DNA of 64,000 nt from CAJCIT01 sp963771305 (lineage in GTDB: Bacteria; Acidobacteriota; Terriglobia; Bryobacterales; Bryobacteraceae): contig CAVYTS010000039.1 of the NCBI GenBank assembly GCA_963771305.1, positions 248,001-312,000 of the forward strand, in the 5' to 3' direction. Every line of letters begins with the position of its first letter. Within the stretch, counting starts at the first letter, position 1. The notes under the pieces are model-generated. The model saw only the letters and a program-made list of their open reading frames with translations. It did no database searches and was not told the origin of the DNA. Below are positions 37,890 to 46,558 of the stretch, piece by piece. Both the position numbers and the translations under genes were made by a program.

Positions 37890-39658
37890 TCCGCGCTCCC
37901 ATGCCCAGGTTTCGGTGTTGGAGACAACGGCAGAAATCCGCTTGCTGACGCGCGCGGTTCTGTGCTGAAGTTTTCGCGCACACTCGACGCGTGCGGTTCA
38001 GTGCTGAGCATGGGGACCTTGACGCCCAGGCGCTCGGCGACATGTATGGCTGTGGGATACCCTGCGTCGGCATGGCGGATGATTCCCATTCCCGGGTCGG
38101 AGGTGAGGACGCGGCTCAGGCGGCGGTCACTCTCCTCAGTTCCATCGGCGACGACAACCATGCCCGCGTGCTGCGAATAGCCGATGCCGACACCACCTCC
38201 GTTATGAATAGAGACCCAAGAGGCGCCGGCCGCCGTATTGACGAGGGCGTTTAGCAGAGGCCAATCGGCGATGGCATCGGAACCGTCGCGCATGCCCTCC
38301 GTTTCGCGATACGGCGAGGCGACCGAGCCGGTGTCGAGGTGATCGCGGCCAATTACAATCGGCGCCTTCAGCTCGCCGGTGCGAACCAGGGCATTTATGG
38401 CGAGCCCAAAGCGCGCGCGGTCACCGTAGCGCAGCCAGCAGATTCGCGCTGGCAGGCCTTGGAACTGAATTCGTTCGCGCGCCAGCCGAATCCAACGGAC
38501 AAGATCGCTGTCGCCCGCGAACAGTTCGAGAGCGAGCCGGTCTGTCCGGTAGATGTCTTCGGGATCGCGGGACAGCGCAACCCAGCGAAAGGGGCCACTG
38601 CCCTCGCAAAACATGGGGCGAATGTATTCCGGAACAAAGCCGGGGATATCGAACGCGTTCGCCACACCGGCATCTTTTGCGAAGGTGCGGAGGTTGTTTC
38701 CGTAATCAAAGGCCACTGCGCCGGCCTTCTGCAGGGCCAGCATGGCCTCAACATGGCGCGCCATGGACGACATGGATCGACGAACATATTCGTTCGGATT
38801 GGCTTGACGAAACGTGGTAGCCGCGGCGAGGGTGAGGCCTTGCGGAACATATCCGTTCAGCGGATCGTGGGCACTGGTCTGATCCGTAATGATATCGGGC
38901 ACGAAGTTGCGTCGAACCAGTTCCGGTAAAACGTCGGCACAGTTGCCGACCAGCCCTACCGAGACCGCCCGAATGTCGGCCCGAGCTTCATTTAGGATTG
39001 ATAGGGCCTGATCCAGGGAATGAACGAGGTGGTCACAGTAGCCCGTTTTCACGCGCTTTTCGATGCGGGCCGGATCGACGTCCACGCCGAGAAAGCAAGC
39101 GCCATTCATGGTGGCAGCCAGCGGCTGAGCACCGCCCATTCCGCCCATTCCACCCGAAACAACCAGTTTGCCTTGCAACGAGCCGCCAAAATGCTTTCGA
39201 GCGGCGGCGGCGAATGTTTCGTAAGTGCCCTGGACGATACCTTGACTGCCAATGTAGATCCAGGAGCCGGCTGTCATTTGGCCATACATCGTCAAGCCGA
39301 GTTTGTCGAGGCGGTTGAACTCGTCCCAGTTCGACCAATGCCCGACCAGGTTTGCATTCGCGAGCAGGACGCGAGGAGCCTCAGGATGGGTGCGGAAGAT
39401 GCCGACCGGCTTGCCGGATTGGATCAGCAGCGTCTCGTCGTTTTCCAGGCTGCGCAACGAGCGCACGATGGCATGAAACGCCTCCCAGTTGCGCGCCGCG
39501 CGGCCCGTTCCGCCGTAGACGATGAGATCGTCGGGACGCTCGGCGACGTCCGGGTCGAGATTGTTCATGAGCATGCGTAGCGCTGCTTCCTGGTGCCATC
39601 CCTTGCAGCTTCTTTCCGTCCCGCGTGGTGCCTTCACTTGCATCGCCGTCTCGATCAT
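37886..39658 (-). CDS. hutU: Urocanate hydratase with C-terminal extension
   Basis: A 590-residue protein. Urocanase features are clear: VYGGTGRAARNWEAFH, the NAD-binding SGGMGGMGGAQPLAAT near residues 167-182, the Cys region PEYIRPMFCEGSGPFRW, and HNGGGVGIGYSQHAG near the end. It converts urocanate to imidazolonepropionate. The last 40 or so residues, after KVPMLSTEP, are not part of the normal enzyme and read like translated repeat (STEPHASS then STEPRASA). The next gene overlaps its stop by 4 bp. It is the second gene of the hut operon, 47 bp after hutH. Confidence 0.93.
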   Translation of the reverse strand: MIETAMQVKAPRGTERSCKGWHQEAALRMLMNNLDPDVAERPDDLIVYGGTGRAARNWEAFHAIVRSLRSLENDETLLIQSGKPVGIFRTHPEAPRVLLANANLVGHWSNWDEFNRLDKLGLTMYGQMTAGSWIYIGSQGIVQGTYETFAAAARKHFGGSLQGKLVVSGGMGGMGGAQPLAATMNGACFLGVDVDPARIEKRVKTGYCDHLVHSLDQALSILNEARADIRAVSVGLVGNCADVLPELVRRNFVPDIITDQTSAHDPLNGYVPQGLTLAAATTFRQANPNEYVRRSMSSMARHVEAMLALQKAGAVAFDYGNNLRTFAKDAGVANAFDIPGFVPEYIRPMFCEGSGPFRWVALSRDPEDIYRTDRLALELFAGDSDLVRWIRLARERIQFQGLPARICWLRYGDRARFGLAINALVRTGELKAPIVIGRDHLDTGSVASPYRETEGMRDGSDAIADWPLLNALVNTAAGASWVSIHNGGGVGIGYSQHAGMVVVADGTEESDRRLSRVLTSDPGMGIIRHADAGYPTAIHVAERLGVKVPMLSTEPHASSVRENFSTEPRASASGFLPLSPTPKPGHGSAD

Positions 39659-39705
39659 TACTTGACCTCTTTTCTTCTATTTGCTCACGTTTGCTTACCC
39701 GGCTG

Positions 39706-41211
39706 CTATTCACAAAACTCATCGAAGACACCACGACGGATCGCCTGGGTGATGGATTGGATATCGCGCGACGGCGGACGATCGACGGTGAGACGGGGCA
39801 CAAAAGAACGGATGAGCTGGCGGGCTCTCTCGATGATCTGCGAAGAACGCAGCGGAGCGCGATACTCCAGTCCTTCAGCCGCCGTGATCAGCTCAATGGC
39901 CAAAACGTGTTCGGCGTTGTCTACAATCTGCCTGAGTTTCAGCGCTGACGTCATGCCCATGGAGACATGATCTTCCTTGCCGCCCGAGGTCGGAACACTG
40001 TCGGTACAGGCAGGGTGTGACAGTACCTTGGCTTCGCTCAGCAAGGCGGCAGCGCAAACATGGGCAATCATGTAACCAGAGGAGATGCCGGGATGGGCGC
40101 TCAAGAACGGCGGAAGGCCTTCGTTCAAGTCGGGATTGATGAGCCGGTCGATACGGCGCTCGGTGATGCTCATCAGATCCGTGAGAGCCATCGCCGCGTA
40201 GTCGTAAACCAACGCCAGCGGAGCGCCGTGAAAATTGCCGCCGCTCAAAACTTCGCTGGTCTCCGCAAAGACCAGTGGATTGTCAGTGGCTGAGCCGCTC
40301 TCCACTTCGACGACCTGGCGGGCGTGATTGAGGGCAGTGCGAGTGGCGCCGTGAACCTGTGGCATACACCGCAGGCTGTAGGCGTCTTGGACACGGGGAT
40401 CGCCGGTCAGATGTGAGCGGCGAATCTCGCTGTCCGCCAGGATTTCCCGGAGATGGGCGGCCGCGGCCAGCTGGCCCTCGTGCGGACGCGCGGTGTGTAT
40501 GCGGGCGTCGAAGGCAACGGGCGTGCCGAGCACCGATTCGAGCGTCATGGCACCTGCCAGATCGGCAAGCGCGGCGACCCTCTGTGCGCGAAGCAACGCG
40601 AGCCCACCGACAGCGCACATCGCTTGCGTGCCGTTCAGGAGAGCGAGGCCTTCCTTGGCAGCAAGACGCACGGGTCTGAGCCCGGCAACTTGCAAGGCTG
40701 CCGCACTCTCTTGAACCGTGCCGCGAAAGAGACAGTCACCTTCACCAATCAAACCGAGCGCCAGGTGCGCAAGGGGAGCGAGATCGCCGCTGGCGCCCAC
40801 GGATCCTTTCTCCGGAATGATCGGATAGACCCCGCAATCCAACATGGCGAGGAGAGCCTCGACAATCTCGACCCGGCAACCGCTGTAGCCGAGCGCGAGC
40901 ACATTTGCTCGCAGCAGCATCATCGCACGTGTCTCGGCGACCGAAAGAGGCGAGCCAAGGCCGCTGGCATGGCTGCGGACGAGATTCAATTGAAGGGCGT
41001 CGAGATCTGAATCGGGGATATGAACGTCGGCCAGCTTTCCAAAGCCGGTGTTGACTCCATAGACAACCTGTTTCTGCACCAACAGGCGCTCGACCACTTC
41101 ACGCGATGCTCGGATACGACATCGAGCCATATCAGACAGGCCAACGGCCTCGCCGTTTGCAACCGCGTCGATCTGGCGAAGAGTCAGCGACTGACCTGAG
41201 AGCTCAAGCAT
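39706..41211 (-). CDS. hutH: Histidine ammonia-lyase
   Basis: A 501-residue enzyme from ATG 41211; the frame is open upstream but normal length and alignment support this start. The MIO-forming Ala-Ser-Gly is in GSVGASGDLAPLAHLALG near residues 141-143, with QKQVVYGVNTGFGKLAD and SGGNFHGAPLALVYD also diagnostic. It removes ammonia from histidine to give urocanate, the first step of the pathway. It is the promoter-proximal gene of hutH-hutU-cyclodeaminase-hutI-hutF-M20, and is transcribed away from an Lrp-type regulator gene. Confidence 0.95.
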   Translation of the reverse strand: MLELSGQSLTLRQIDAVANGEAVGLSDMARCRIRASREVVERLLVQKQVVYGVNTGFGKLADVHIPDSDLDALQLNLVRSHASGLGSPLSVAETRAMMLLRANVLALGYSGCRVEIVEALLAMLDCGVYPIIPEKGSVGASGDLAPLAHLALGLIGEGDCLFRGTVQESAAALQVAGLRPVRLAAKEGLALLNGTQAMCAVGGLALLRAQRVAALADLAGAMTLESVLGTPVAFDARIHTARPHEGQLAAAAHLREILADSEIRRSHLTGDPRVQDAYSLRCMPQVHGATRTALNHARQVVEVESGSATDNPLVFAETSEVLSGGNFHGAPLALVYDYAAMALTDLMSITERRIDRLINPDLNEGLPPFLSAHPGISSGYMIAHVCAAALLSEAKVLSHPACTDSVPTSGGKEDHVSMGMTSALKLRQIVDNAEHVLAIELITAAEGLEYRAPLRSSQIIERARQLIRSFVPRLTVDRPPSRDIQSITQAIRRGVFDEFCE

Positions 41212-41313
41212 GTTGATTTCACGGTAACGCCTTGGAGCGCCAGCCTGGAAGACATAAAGCACCGTTTCTGACAGAATGGGAAGAGTGTTTGACCTATTTA
41301 GCCGGCATCTAGG
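41212..41313. promoter_or_regulatory. Divergent control region between hutH and the Lrp-family regulator
   Basis: About 100 bp separate the hutH and regulator starts, so both promoters and any operator for the regulator must sit here. Likely elements are AT-rich (TGTTTGACCTATTTAG near 41286-41301). No convincing dyad was found by eye, so no operator is assigned. Confidence 0.5.
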
Positions 41314-41802
41314 ATGAAATCTGCTGTCTTGATGGACCAATACGGGAGAAACCTCCTCAAGGCGCTCCAGGGCAACGTGCGAGCGTCGGTAGCCGATTTA
41401 AGCCGGCAGATCGGCCTCTCCCAAACTCGCACGGCAGAGCGGCTGAGGCGGCTTGAGGAGACGGGAATCATTCAAGGCTATTCGGTCGAGATTGACCGGG
41501 AAGTGCTCGGCTTGCCGATCCTGGGCTTCATCCGCTTTACCTGCTCAGGCGGTAACTACCGGAAGTTTCTCGCGTTCGTGAAAACGCTCGACCAAGTGGA
41601 GGAGTGTCATCACACAACGGGCGGTGACGCGTTCCTTTTGAAAGTTTCGGTGGCTTCCATGGATGACCTCGAGAAACTCATCGAAAGCCTTTTGCCGTAC
41701 GGCGACCCGACGACGAGTCTGGTGCTGTCGTCGCCCGTGGCGAAGCGGGCATTGCCCATCGCGAGTTCGACGATCGGCAGCCCTTCGCCAACTACAGCCT
41801 GA
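41314..41802 (+). CDS. Lrp/AsnC family transcriptional regulator
   Basis: A 162-residue protein. An N-terminal winged helix-turn-helix (ASVADLSRQIGLSQTRTAER, about residues 24-43) is followed by an RAM/AsnC ligand-binding domain (VEECHHTTGGDAFLLKVSV, about 92-110). The last dozen residues (after SPVAKRALP) are low-complexity. Lrp-family proteins sense amino acids and often control the divergent operon, so histidine or urocanate responsive control of hut is likely. Whether it activates or represses cannot be seen. Confidence 0.9.
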   Translation: MKSAVLMDQYGRNLLKALQGNVRASVADLSRQIGLSQTRTAERLRRLEETGIIQGYSVEIDREVLGLPILGFIRFTCSGGNYRKFLAFVKTLDQVEECHHTTGGDAFLLKVSVASMDDLEKLIESLLPYGDPTTSLVLSSPVAKRALPIASSTIGSPSPTTA

Positions 41803-41952
41803 ACGACGTGGCTGAAAAGGACCTCGCTCACCCGCTCCCTCACTGTCGGGAATCGCCAGCTCGTTGCAAGCAAACACAGCTGCTTCGGAGCCGTGAGTGT
41901 GAACGAGCGGTTCTTGCTTTGTTCAGCAACGTCTGAAGGGCTGGGCCACGGC

Positions 41953-42915
41953 TTAGCTTGTCCGAAGCAGCACCTTGAGGACACCGCGCTGGGCGGCGCG
42001 ACCGAAGGCTTCTGGTGCGCGGCTCAATGGGAATTCGTTGGATAGAAGCGGGGCGACATGGACACTTCCCTGCTTCAGCAGCTGGATGGCCGGCTCAAAC
42101 CGCCCGCAGCGCGAGCCGACCAAGGTGATTTCGTTGACGATGATGCCTGCTGTATCGATGGCAACCTCACCGTGGACGGTCGACTTCATAATGACGGTGC
42201 CGAGCGGACGCACCATCCTAACCGCCGCACGCAGACCTTCCGGCGAGCCAGTTGCGTCGACGACGTATTGGAACTCTGCCTGCGGGAGCTTCAAGTCGCT
42301 AGAAACCTGAATGGCCTCCACTCCGGAGGCCGCCGCGATCGCGAGCTTCGCGGCGTGGCGGCCATAGTGAATCACATGAGCACCGTGTGCTGCGAGCACC
42401 TGAGAAATCAAGAGGCCGAGCTTTCCGTCGCCGAGAACGGCAACCCGGCCGCCTTGGGGGATTTGTATCTGATCAAGAATCTCGCAGGCGGCCGCGAGAG
42501 GCTCAATGAAGACCGCCTGTTCGGACGGGATGGAATCCGGGACGATATGTAGATTGCGCTCCGGCAACAGAATGTATTCGGCAAATGCGCCAGGATGTTG
42601 CACGATCCCAAGCACTGTGCGATTCGGACAGTGCCGCCCGAGACCCTGATGGCACCATTCACACTGGCCGCAAGATAGACTGATCTCGCCGACAACACGC
42701 TTGCCCACAAGGTCTTGCCGATCGGCCTCCACCACGACACCGACGAACTCGTGGCCCGGCGTTCCGGCGAAGCCATAATAGCCACGTTGCAGTTCAAGAT
42801 CCGTGTTGCAGATACCAGCGACGAGCATTCGGATCCGAGCAAAGCCCGATGGGCGCTCCGGTACCGGGCCATCGCGCAGAGAGACGACACCTTGCTCGAG
42901 GTGGACAGTCAACAT
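41953..42915 (-). CDS. Zinc-dependent medium-chain alcohol dehydrogenase
   Basis: A 320-residue protein from ATG 42915. An upstream in-frame start would add 18 atypical residues. Catalytic zinc ligands are visible as Cys in VAGICNTDLEL and His-Glu in GTPGHEFVG. Structural zinc cysteines are reduced to CGQCEWCHQGLGRHC, which still has four. The Rossmann fold is GGRVAVLGDGKLGLL (about 165-179). The substrate is unknown, perhaps a sugar alcohol or threonine-type alcohol. The 41803-41952 interval before it holds CCCGCTCCCTCACTGTCG, related to a repeat also seen at 10913 and 11205, but no gene. Confidence 0.88.
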   Translation of the reverse strand: MLTVHLEQGVVSLRDGPVPERPSGFARIRMLVAGICNTDLELQRGYYGFAGTPGHEFVGVVVEADRQDLVGKRVVGEISLSCGQCEWCHQGLGRHCPNRTVLGIVQHPGAFAEYILLPERNLHIVPDSIPSEQAVFIEPLAAACEILDQIQIPQGGRVAVLGDGKLGLLISQVLAAHGAHVIHYGRHAAKLAIAAASGVEAIQVSSDLKLPQAEFQYVVDATGSPEGLRAAVRMVRPLGTVIMKSTVHGEVAIDTAGIIVNEITLVGSRCGRFEPAIQLLKQGSVHVAPLLSNEFPLSRAPEAFGRAAQRGVLKVLLRTS

Positions 42916-43029
42916 GTGGGTGATCGCTCGACGACCAACGTAACATTGTCGACGAGGCAGGCTCTTCAAACCGGACTGCGTTCCTCACAATGCCGACTGT
43001 TATGAGATGGTGGAGGCGGGTGTCACGTT

Positions 43030-43623
43030 TTGCCGGAGAAGAAACCCACGAAACCAACATACGAAGAGCAGCGTGCATACGTCATCCGCACCATACGAAA
43101 TTTCCTTGACGACACAGGTGAAGAATCGGATTGGGATGATTTTATCTCGCTTCCCGCCGGCTATCGAGACCTGGAAGCTATTTGTCGGGGCAAAGTAGAA
43201 ATGTCCCCATCCCGAGCAAAGTAGAAACGTCCCCTGGCAGGCATTCCAAAGGCTCCCATTCCCTCTTATCAAGAGAAGGTGGTTTCAGGTTGCGGCGGGG
43301 TTCAGTCAAGGCCGTGCGCCGCGTTTTGCGCGCGCCGAAGGGAAGCCTTGACGGGTTCCGCCGCAAGCTACACAATGCGCGCGAGAGGGGATGGGAACGA
43401 TCTCTGAAATCGAGGGGGACATTTCTACTTTGCTAAAAGGGGACATTTCTACTTTGCCGCGACAGACCTGGAAGCTATTCAACGGTTCTGCTTAGCTATT
43501 TCGAGCGAATATCCGAGGACTGTCAGAGGCAGCTGGTGCAACGCAGAAGGGATTCGCGAGCTAAGACGCAAGCTTCATCAGCTTGAAGGAAACAATACTG
43601 AGGCTTGCCTGAATTCGTCGTAA
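43030..43623 (+). pseudogene. Small hypothetical gene split by a MITE-like insertion
   Basis: Before the insertion the frame from TTG 43030 reads MPEKKPTKPTYEEQRAY to GYRDLEAI at 43182. After removing 43183-43479 (the 282-bp element plus one 15-bp duplicate) it continues in the same frame as QRFCLAISSEYPRTVRG to a TAA at 43621. The restored protein is about 98 residues, acidic then basic, with no recognised domain. The inserted length is a multiple of three, but the element brings stop codons, so the interrupted protein ends early. GGAGG at 43012-43016 is somewhat far from the TTG, so the start is uncertain. Confidence 0.75.
43183..43464. mobile_element. 282-bp MITE-like element with IS21-type ends
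   Basis: The 26-bp terminal inverted repeats, 43183-43208 and 43439-43464, differ at one position (TGTCGGGGCAAAG versus TGTCGCGGCAAAG). Each is followed inward by a second copy of the GCAAAGTAGAAAYGTCCCC box (43216-43234, and inverted 43415-43433). TGT...ACA ends with multiple internal boxes are the hallmark of IS21-family termini that bind IstA. Between them is an imperfect hairpin (43289-43312 with 43345-43367) and no coding sequence. The direct duplicates GACCTGGAAGCTATT at 43168-43182 and 43465-43479 prove insertion. The 15-bp duplication is longer than the usual 4-8 bp of IS21. It must have been mobilised in trans. Confidence 0.85.
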
Positions 43624-43715
43624 GAACTCAGGACGCGTGCTTCGCAAAGGACGCTTTTGGAAAAGAGCTGACCAGGTTCCATCCGTTTTCAGTGTCGGCC
43701 GGTCGGCACGAGCAG

Positions 43716-43903
43716 TCACCGAATCGGAGCGATCGCGAGTTGTTGACAGATCTTACGGACAGGCGATTGTCGATCTCGGCATGACGCGGGACCGGGGCCT
43801 TCGCGCCGTTGGCCGGATTGGTATAGATTGTTTGGCGACCGCCTTCGCGATCCAACCGACACCCCTGCTGCTGCAGGTGGCCGATCAGTTCATGCCTCTT
43901 CAA
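43716..43903 (-). pseudogene. hicA: HicA-like mRNA interferase toxin, frameshifted
   Basis: From TTG 43903 the frame reads MKRHELIGHLQQQGC, then REGGRQTIYTNP and VPRHAEIDNRLS, the HicA dsRBD-like fold with its catalytic His in the GG-x-x-x-I/H region (here the usual His is replaced, GGRQTIY). Near 43756 one base is missing relative to the family; the other frame continues RKICQQLAIAPIR to TGA 43716, the normal 62-residue end. In the uncorrected frame the protein runs on with unrelated residues to 43628. It is likely inactive. It follows hicB by 2 bp on the same strand. Confidence 0.7.
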
Positions 43904-43905
43904 GC

Positions 43906-44166
43906 TCAGGGCGTCCCGACATGGATGGAGAGCAGTAAGAGCTCGATCAAGTCGGCATCGGTAGCCGCGCTCGGGTTAGGAGACGGCAAGGGCTTGCCTT
44001 CCTCCAGGAGACATTGAGCTAGATCCTCCATAGCGCTGGCGATCATCAGACGGGCGTCGGGCAAATCGAAACCCTGCCTGACGGCTCCAGGAAAATCGAG
44101 GACCTCTGCGACCACCATTTCGCCTACCGCGCGTGGAAGGTGGAAGGCGACATGGTAGCGGAGCAT
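43906..44166 (-). CDS. hicB: HicB-like antitoxin
   Basis: About 86 residues from ATG 44166. The partial RNase H-like fold is seen in YHVAFHLPRAVGEMVVAEVLDFPG and DARLMIASAMEDLAQCLLEEGKPLP, matching HicB. There is no C-terminal helix-turn-helix or ribbon-helix-helix extension, so it is a short HicB. In HicAB modules this protein neutralises the HicA mRNA interferase and usually represses the operon. Here the antitoxin gene precedes the toxin gene, and the toxin is frameshifted. Confidence 0.75.
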   Translation of the reverse strand: MLRYHVAFHLPRAVGEMVVAEVLDFPGAVRQGFDLPDARLMIASAMEDLAQCLLEEGKPLPSPNPSAATDADLIELLLLSIHVGTP

Positions 44167-44292
44167 ACGCCCATCATACTGCAAGGATTAGACCGAGCAT
44201 TAGGCGTGAACCGCCGATCCAGCCCGCGGTACCGGAGCAATACCGTCCTGTTTTACCGGCCGAGCCAGCTTGCTTCCTATAATGAGACATTC

Positions 44293-45681
44293 ATGCAAAG
44301 CTCTACGCTTGAGACAACGGCGGCGATGGGCCCGGCTGCGCTCTATGCCAACGGGTGCGAAAAGCTAGCCGCATCGGCAGCGTTAACATGCTTTGAGCCG
44401 AACTGCCGGGCGCGCTATCCGCTGACCGAAGTGATCTACCAATGCCCGCGCTGCGGAGGACTACTCGAAGTCACGTACGACTGGAGCTTGGCTGATACGG
44501 AACTTTGGAAACGCGTCTGGCGCGCCCGGCGCATGGACAACCAGCCGATGAACCAGAGCGGCGTCTGGCGCTATCGCGAAATGATGCCGTTTCTGGATTC
44601 GGCGGTCGATGTAGTAACGCTGCGCGAAGGCAACACGCCCGTGCTGGAATCGGCGCGCGCGGCGGAATATGCGGGACTCGACCGGATCACGTTCAAGCAC
44701 CAGGGTTTCAACCCAACGGGATCTTTCAAAGACAACGGAATGACCGTGGGCGTAACTCAGGCGCGCCGCCTCGGAAAGCAGCGCGTGGCCTGCGTCTCCA
44801 CCGGAAACACGTCCGCTTCGATGGCAGCCTATGCCAGCGCTGCCGGGCTGACGCCGGTGATCTTTTTGCCTCACGGCAACATCTCATTCGGCAAGCTGGC
44901 GCAGGCGCTGGAATACGGAGCGCTGACGCTGCAGGTGGAAGCGAACTTCGATGAGATCCTGGCGCTGGTCCGCGACATTGCCGAGCGCTCCGACGTGTAC
45001 CTGTTGAACTCGATCAATCCGTTTCGAATCGAAGGACAGAAGACGATGGCCATCGAGCTTCTGGACCAGTTGGATTGGCGGGTGCCCGACTGGGTAGTGG
45101 TTCCTGGCGGTAACTTGGGTAATACCTCGGCATTCGGAAAAGGATTTGCAGAGTTGCATCAGGCGGGATTGATCACGACAGTTCCAAAGATCGGCGTGGT
45201 GCAGGCGGAAGGATCTGCGCCATTCTTCGAATTCATGAAAGCGCCGCGGCCGGACGCGTTTCAACCAGTTCGAGCGCCGGAGACCTTGGCCACGGCAATC
45301 CGGATTGGTGATCCCGTTTCGTGGCCCAAGGCGTGGCATGTGTTGCGGGAGACTGGTGGGATTGTGGAATCGGCCAGCGAACAGGAGATCGCCGATGCGA
45401 AGGCAGTGATTGGGAAGACCGGCATAGGGTGCGAACCGGCGTCGGCGGCAACACTAGCCGGCATCAGGAAGCTGGTCGCCCGGAACATCATCGGCCGGGA
45501 TGAGAACGTGGTGGCCGTGCTGACCGGCAACGTATTGAAAGATCCTGACTATATTTACCGCTACCACACGGGCGAGTTGAAGACGCCACAGGGCGCGCCG
45601 ATTCGTCCCGATTTCGGCAACCGGCCTACGGTGGTGCCGAATAATGCCAGCGAGATTCTGAGAATCCTCGAGCGCATCTAG
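44293..45681 (+). CDS. thrC: Threonine synthase
   Basis: A 462-residue PLP enzyme from ATG 44293; the frame is open upstream across the hicB promoter region without meaning. An N-terminal zinc-ribbon-like part (CFEPNC, CPRCGG) precedes the fold-type II core. The PLP lysine lies in GFNPTGSFKDNGM, the phosphate-binding loop in VPGGNLGN, and a second signature in STGNTSASMAAYAS. It converts O-phosphohomoserine to threonine. It is divergent from hicBA. A shorter paralogue at 48927-50150 lies on the other strand; this one carries the more typical length of ArgP-type synthases. Confidence 0.9.
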   Translation: MQSSTLETTAAMGPAALYANGCEKLAASAALTCFEPNCRARYPLTEVIYQCPRCGGLLEVTYDWSLADTELWKRVWRARRMDNQPMNQSGVWRYREMMPFLDSAVDVVTLREGNTPVLESARAAEYAGLDRITFKHQGFNPTGSFKDNGMTVGVTQARRLGKQRVACVSTGNTSASMAAYASAAGLTPVIFLPHGNISFGKLAQALEYGALTLQVEANFDEILALVRDIAERSDVYLLNSINPFRIEGQKTMAIELLDQLDWRVPDWVVVPGGNLGNTSAFGKGFAELHQAGLITTVPKIGVVQAEGSAPFFEFMKAPRPDAFQPVRAPETLATAIRIGDPVSWPKAWHVLRETGGIVESASEQEIADAKAVIGKTGIGCEPASAATLAGIRKLVARNIIGRDENVVAVLTGNVLKDPDYIYRYHTGELKTPQGAPIRPDFGNRPTVVPNNASEILRILERI

Positions 45682-45689
45682 CGCGGTCG

Positions 45690-45971
45690 CTATCTGGGCT
45701 GCAAGAACGCAGCCAATTGCGGTGCTGTTTCGCTCGGAATTTGGCCAATGATCTGACCATTCGACCTACTGACAATCCGGATCATGTTTTGCCGGGTCGT
45801 CGGATCCCGCGCGAGCACCAGCTCCCGATCATGGCCGAACAGTTCAGTCTCGTTGATTGCTTTCACGGCTTCTAGCGCGGGGCGATTGTAAGGCAGGTTC
45901 GCCTGACTGAGGCCCGTGTTTGGGGACATCAACTGCAAGGATTGCCGAAACCCATCGGTAGTGATCTCCAT
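45690..45971 (-). CDS. FlaG-like flagellar protein
   Basis: 93 residues. The C-terminal 60 (VLARDPTTRQNMIRIVSRSN, then IIGQIPSETAPQL) follow the FlaG pattern: a strand-rich 'D-x-x-T-x-x-x-x-x-x-I-V-D-x-x-x-G-x-x-I-x-Q-I-P' module. FlaG proteins affect flagellin filament length in other bacteria. No other flagellar gene lies in the window, so it is isolated and its role is uncertain. It ends 8 bp from the convergent threonine synthase gene. Confidence 0.6.
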   Translation of the reverse strand: MEITTDGFRQSLQLMSPNTGLSQANLPYNRPALEAVKAINETELFGHDRELVLARDPTTRQNMIRIVSRSNGQIIGQIPSETAPQLAAFLQPR

Positions 45972-46147
45972 GTCTTTCGCCTTTGGGTGCCTTATAGGCA
46001 GAGGCAGACGACTCTTGAGAATGACACACAGCAGTTCGCTTCAACTGGGTACGACGGCGCGAGACGCGGGCCTATCGCGAACGCCTCGGCAAATCGGCGG
46101 GGTACCGATTGCAGTCCAGGGGACCACCCTACCAACCGCTGCAGCGA

Positions 46148-46378
46148 TTATCCAGTGGGTGGCTGTGTCTTCTTCGGGGCGTGGGAATGCGGCCGCTGAG
46201 TCCGAAATTGATTCTTCTTATTACCGCCGTAAAGATGCGTGACGCTTTTGTTCTTATGCGAAATCTTGTAGCTGGGCTGTTTCTTGGTGTGCGGGTAAAA
46301 AAAAGACGCCGAGAGCTGCGTTCCGGCGACCAGAACCGCCGCGCAGAACAGTGTGCCAAATGCGCGCAGTTTCCTCAT
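46148..46378 (-). CDS. Small secreted basic protein
   Basis: 76 residues from ATG 46378, with a signal peptide (LRAFGTLFCAAVLVAGTQLSAS) followed by a short lysine- and histidine-rich tail (YPHTKKQPSYKISHKNKS, RTQRPHSHAPKKTQ). No family is recognised. The frame is also open 15 codons upstream. Coding status rests on the clean signal peptide. The interval 45972-46147 holds nothing I can assign. Confidence 0.45.
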   Translation of the reverse strand: MRKLRAFGTLFCAAVLVAGTQLSASFFYPHTKKQPSYKISHKNKSVTHLYGGNKKNQFRTQRPHSHAPKKTQPPTG

Positions 46379-46558
46379 TATCCGCACGTTGACTCTGTCA
46401 GTTGCACCCCACCCTATAACCATAGTCTATAGAATGACGCCTCCATCAGCCATAAAGTTGGAAGCCGTTTGCCAGGCGGTGCCTGTTAGATTAACGGCAT
46501 GGATTCCGACGGCCAGACGATCGTGCTCGCGGCAACCTCCCTGGCTGCGTGACCTGCT

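Noticed and set aside
41545..41984. Minus-strand frames over the Lrp-type regulator and its 3' flank
   Set aside because: They run opposite to a clear regulator and across a repeat-like segment; products show no domain.
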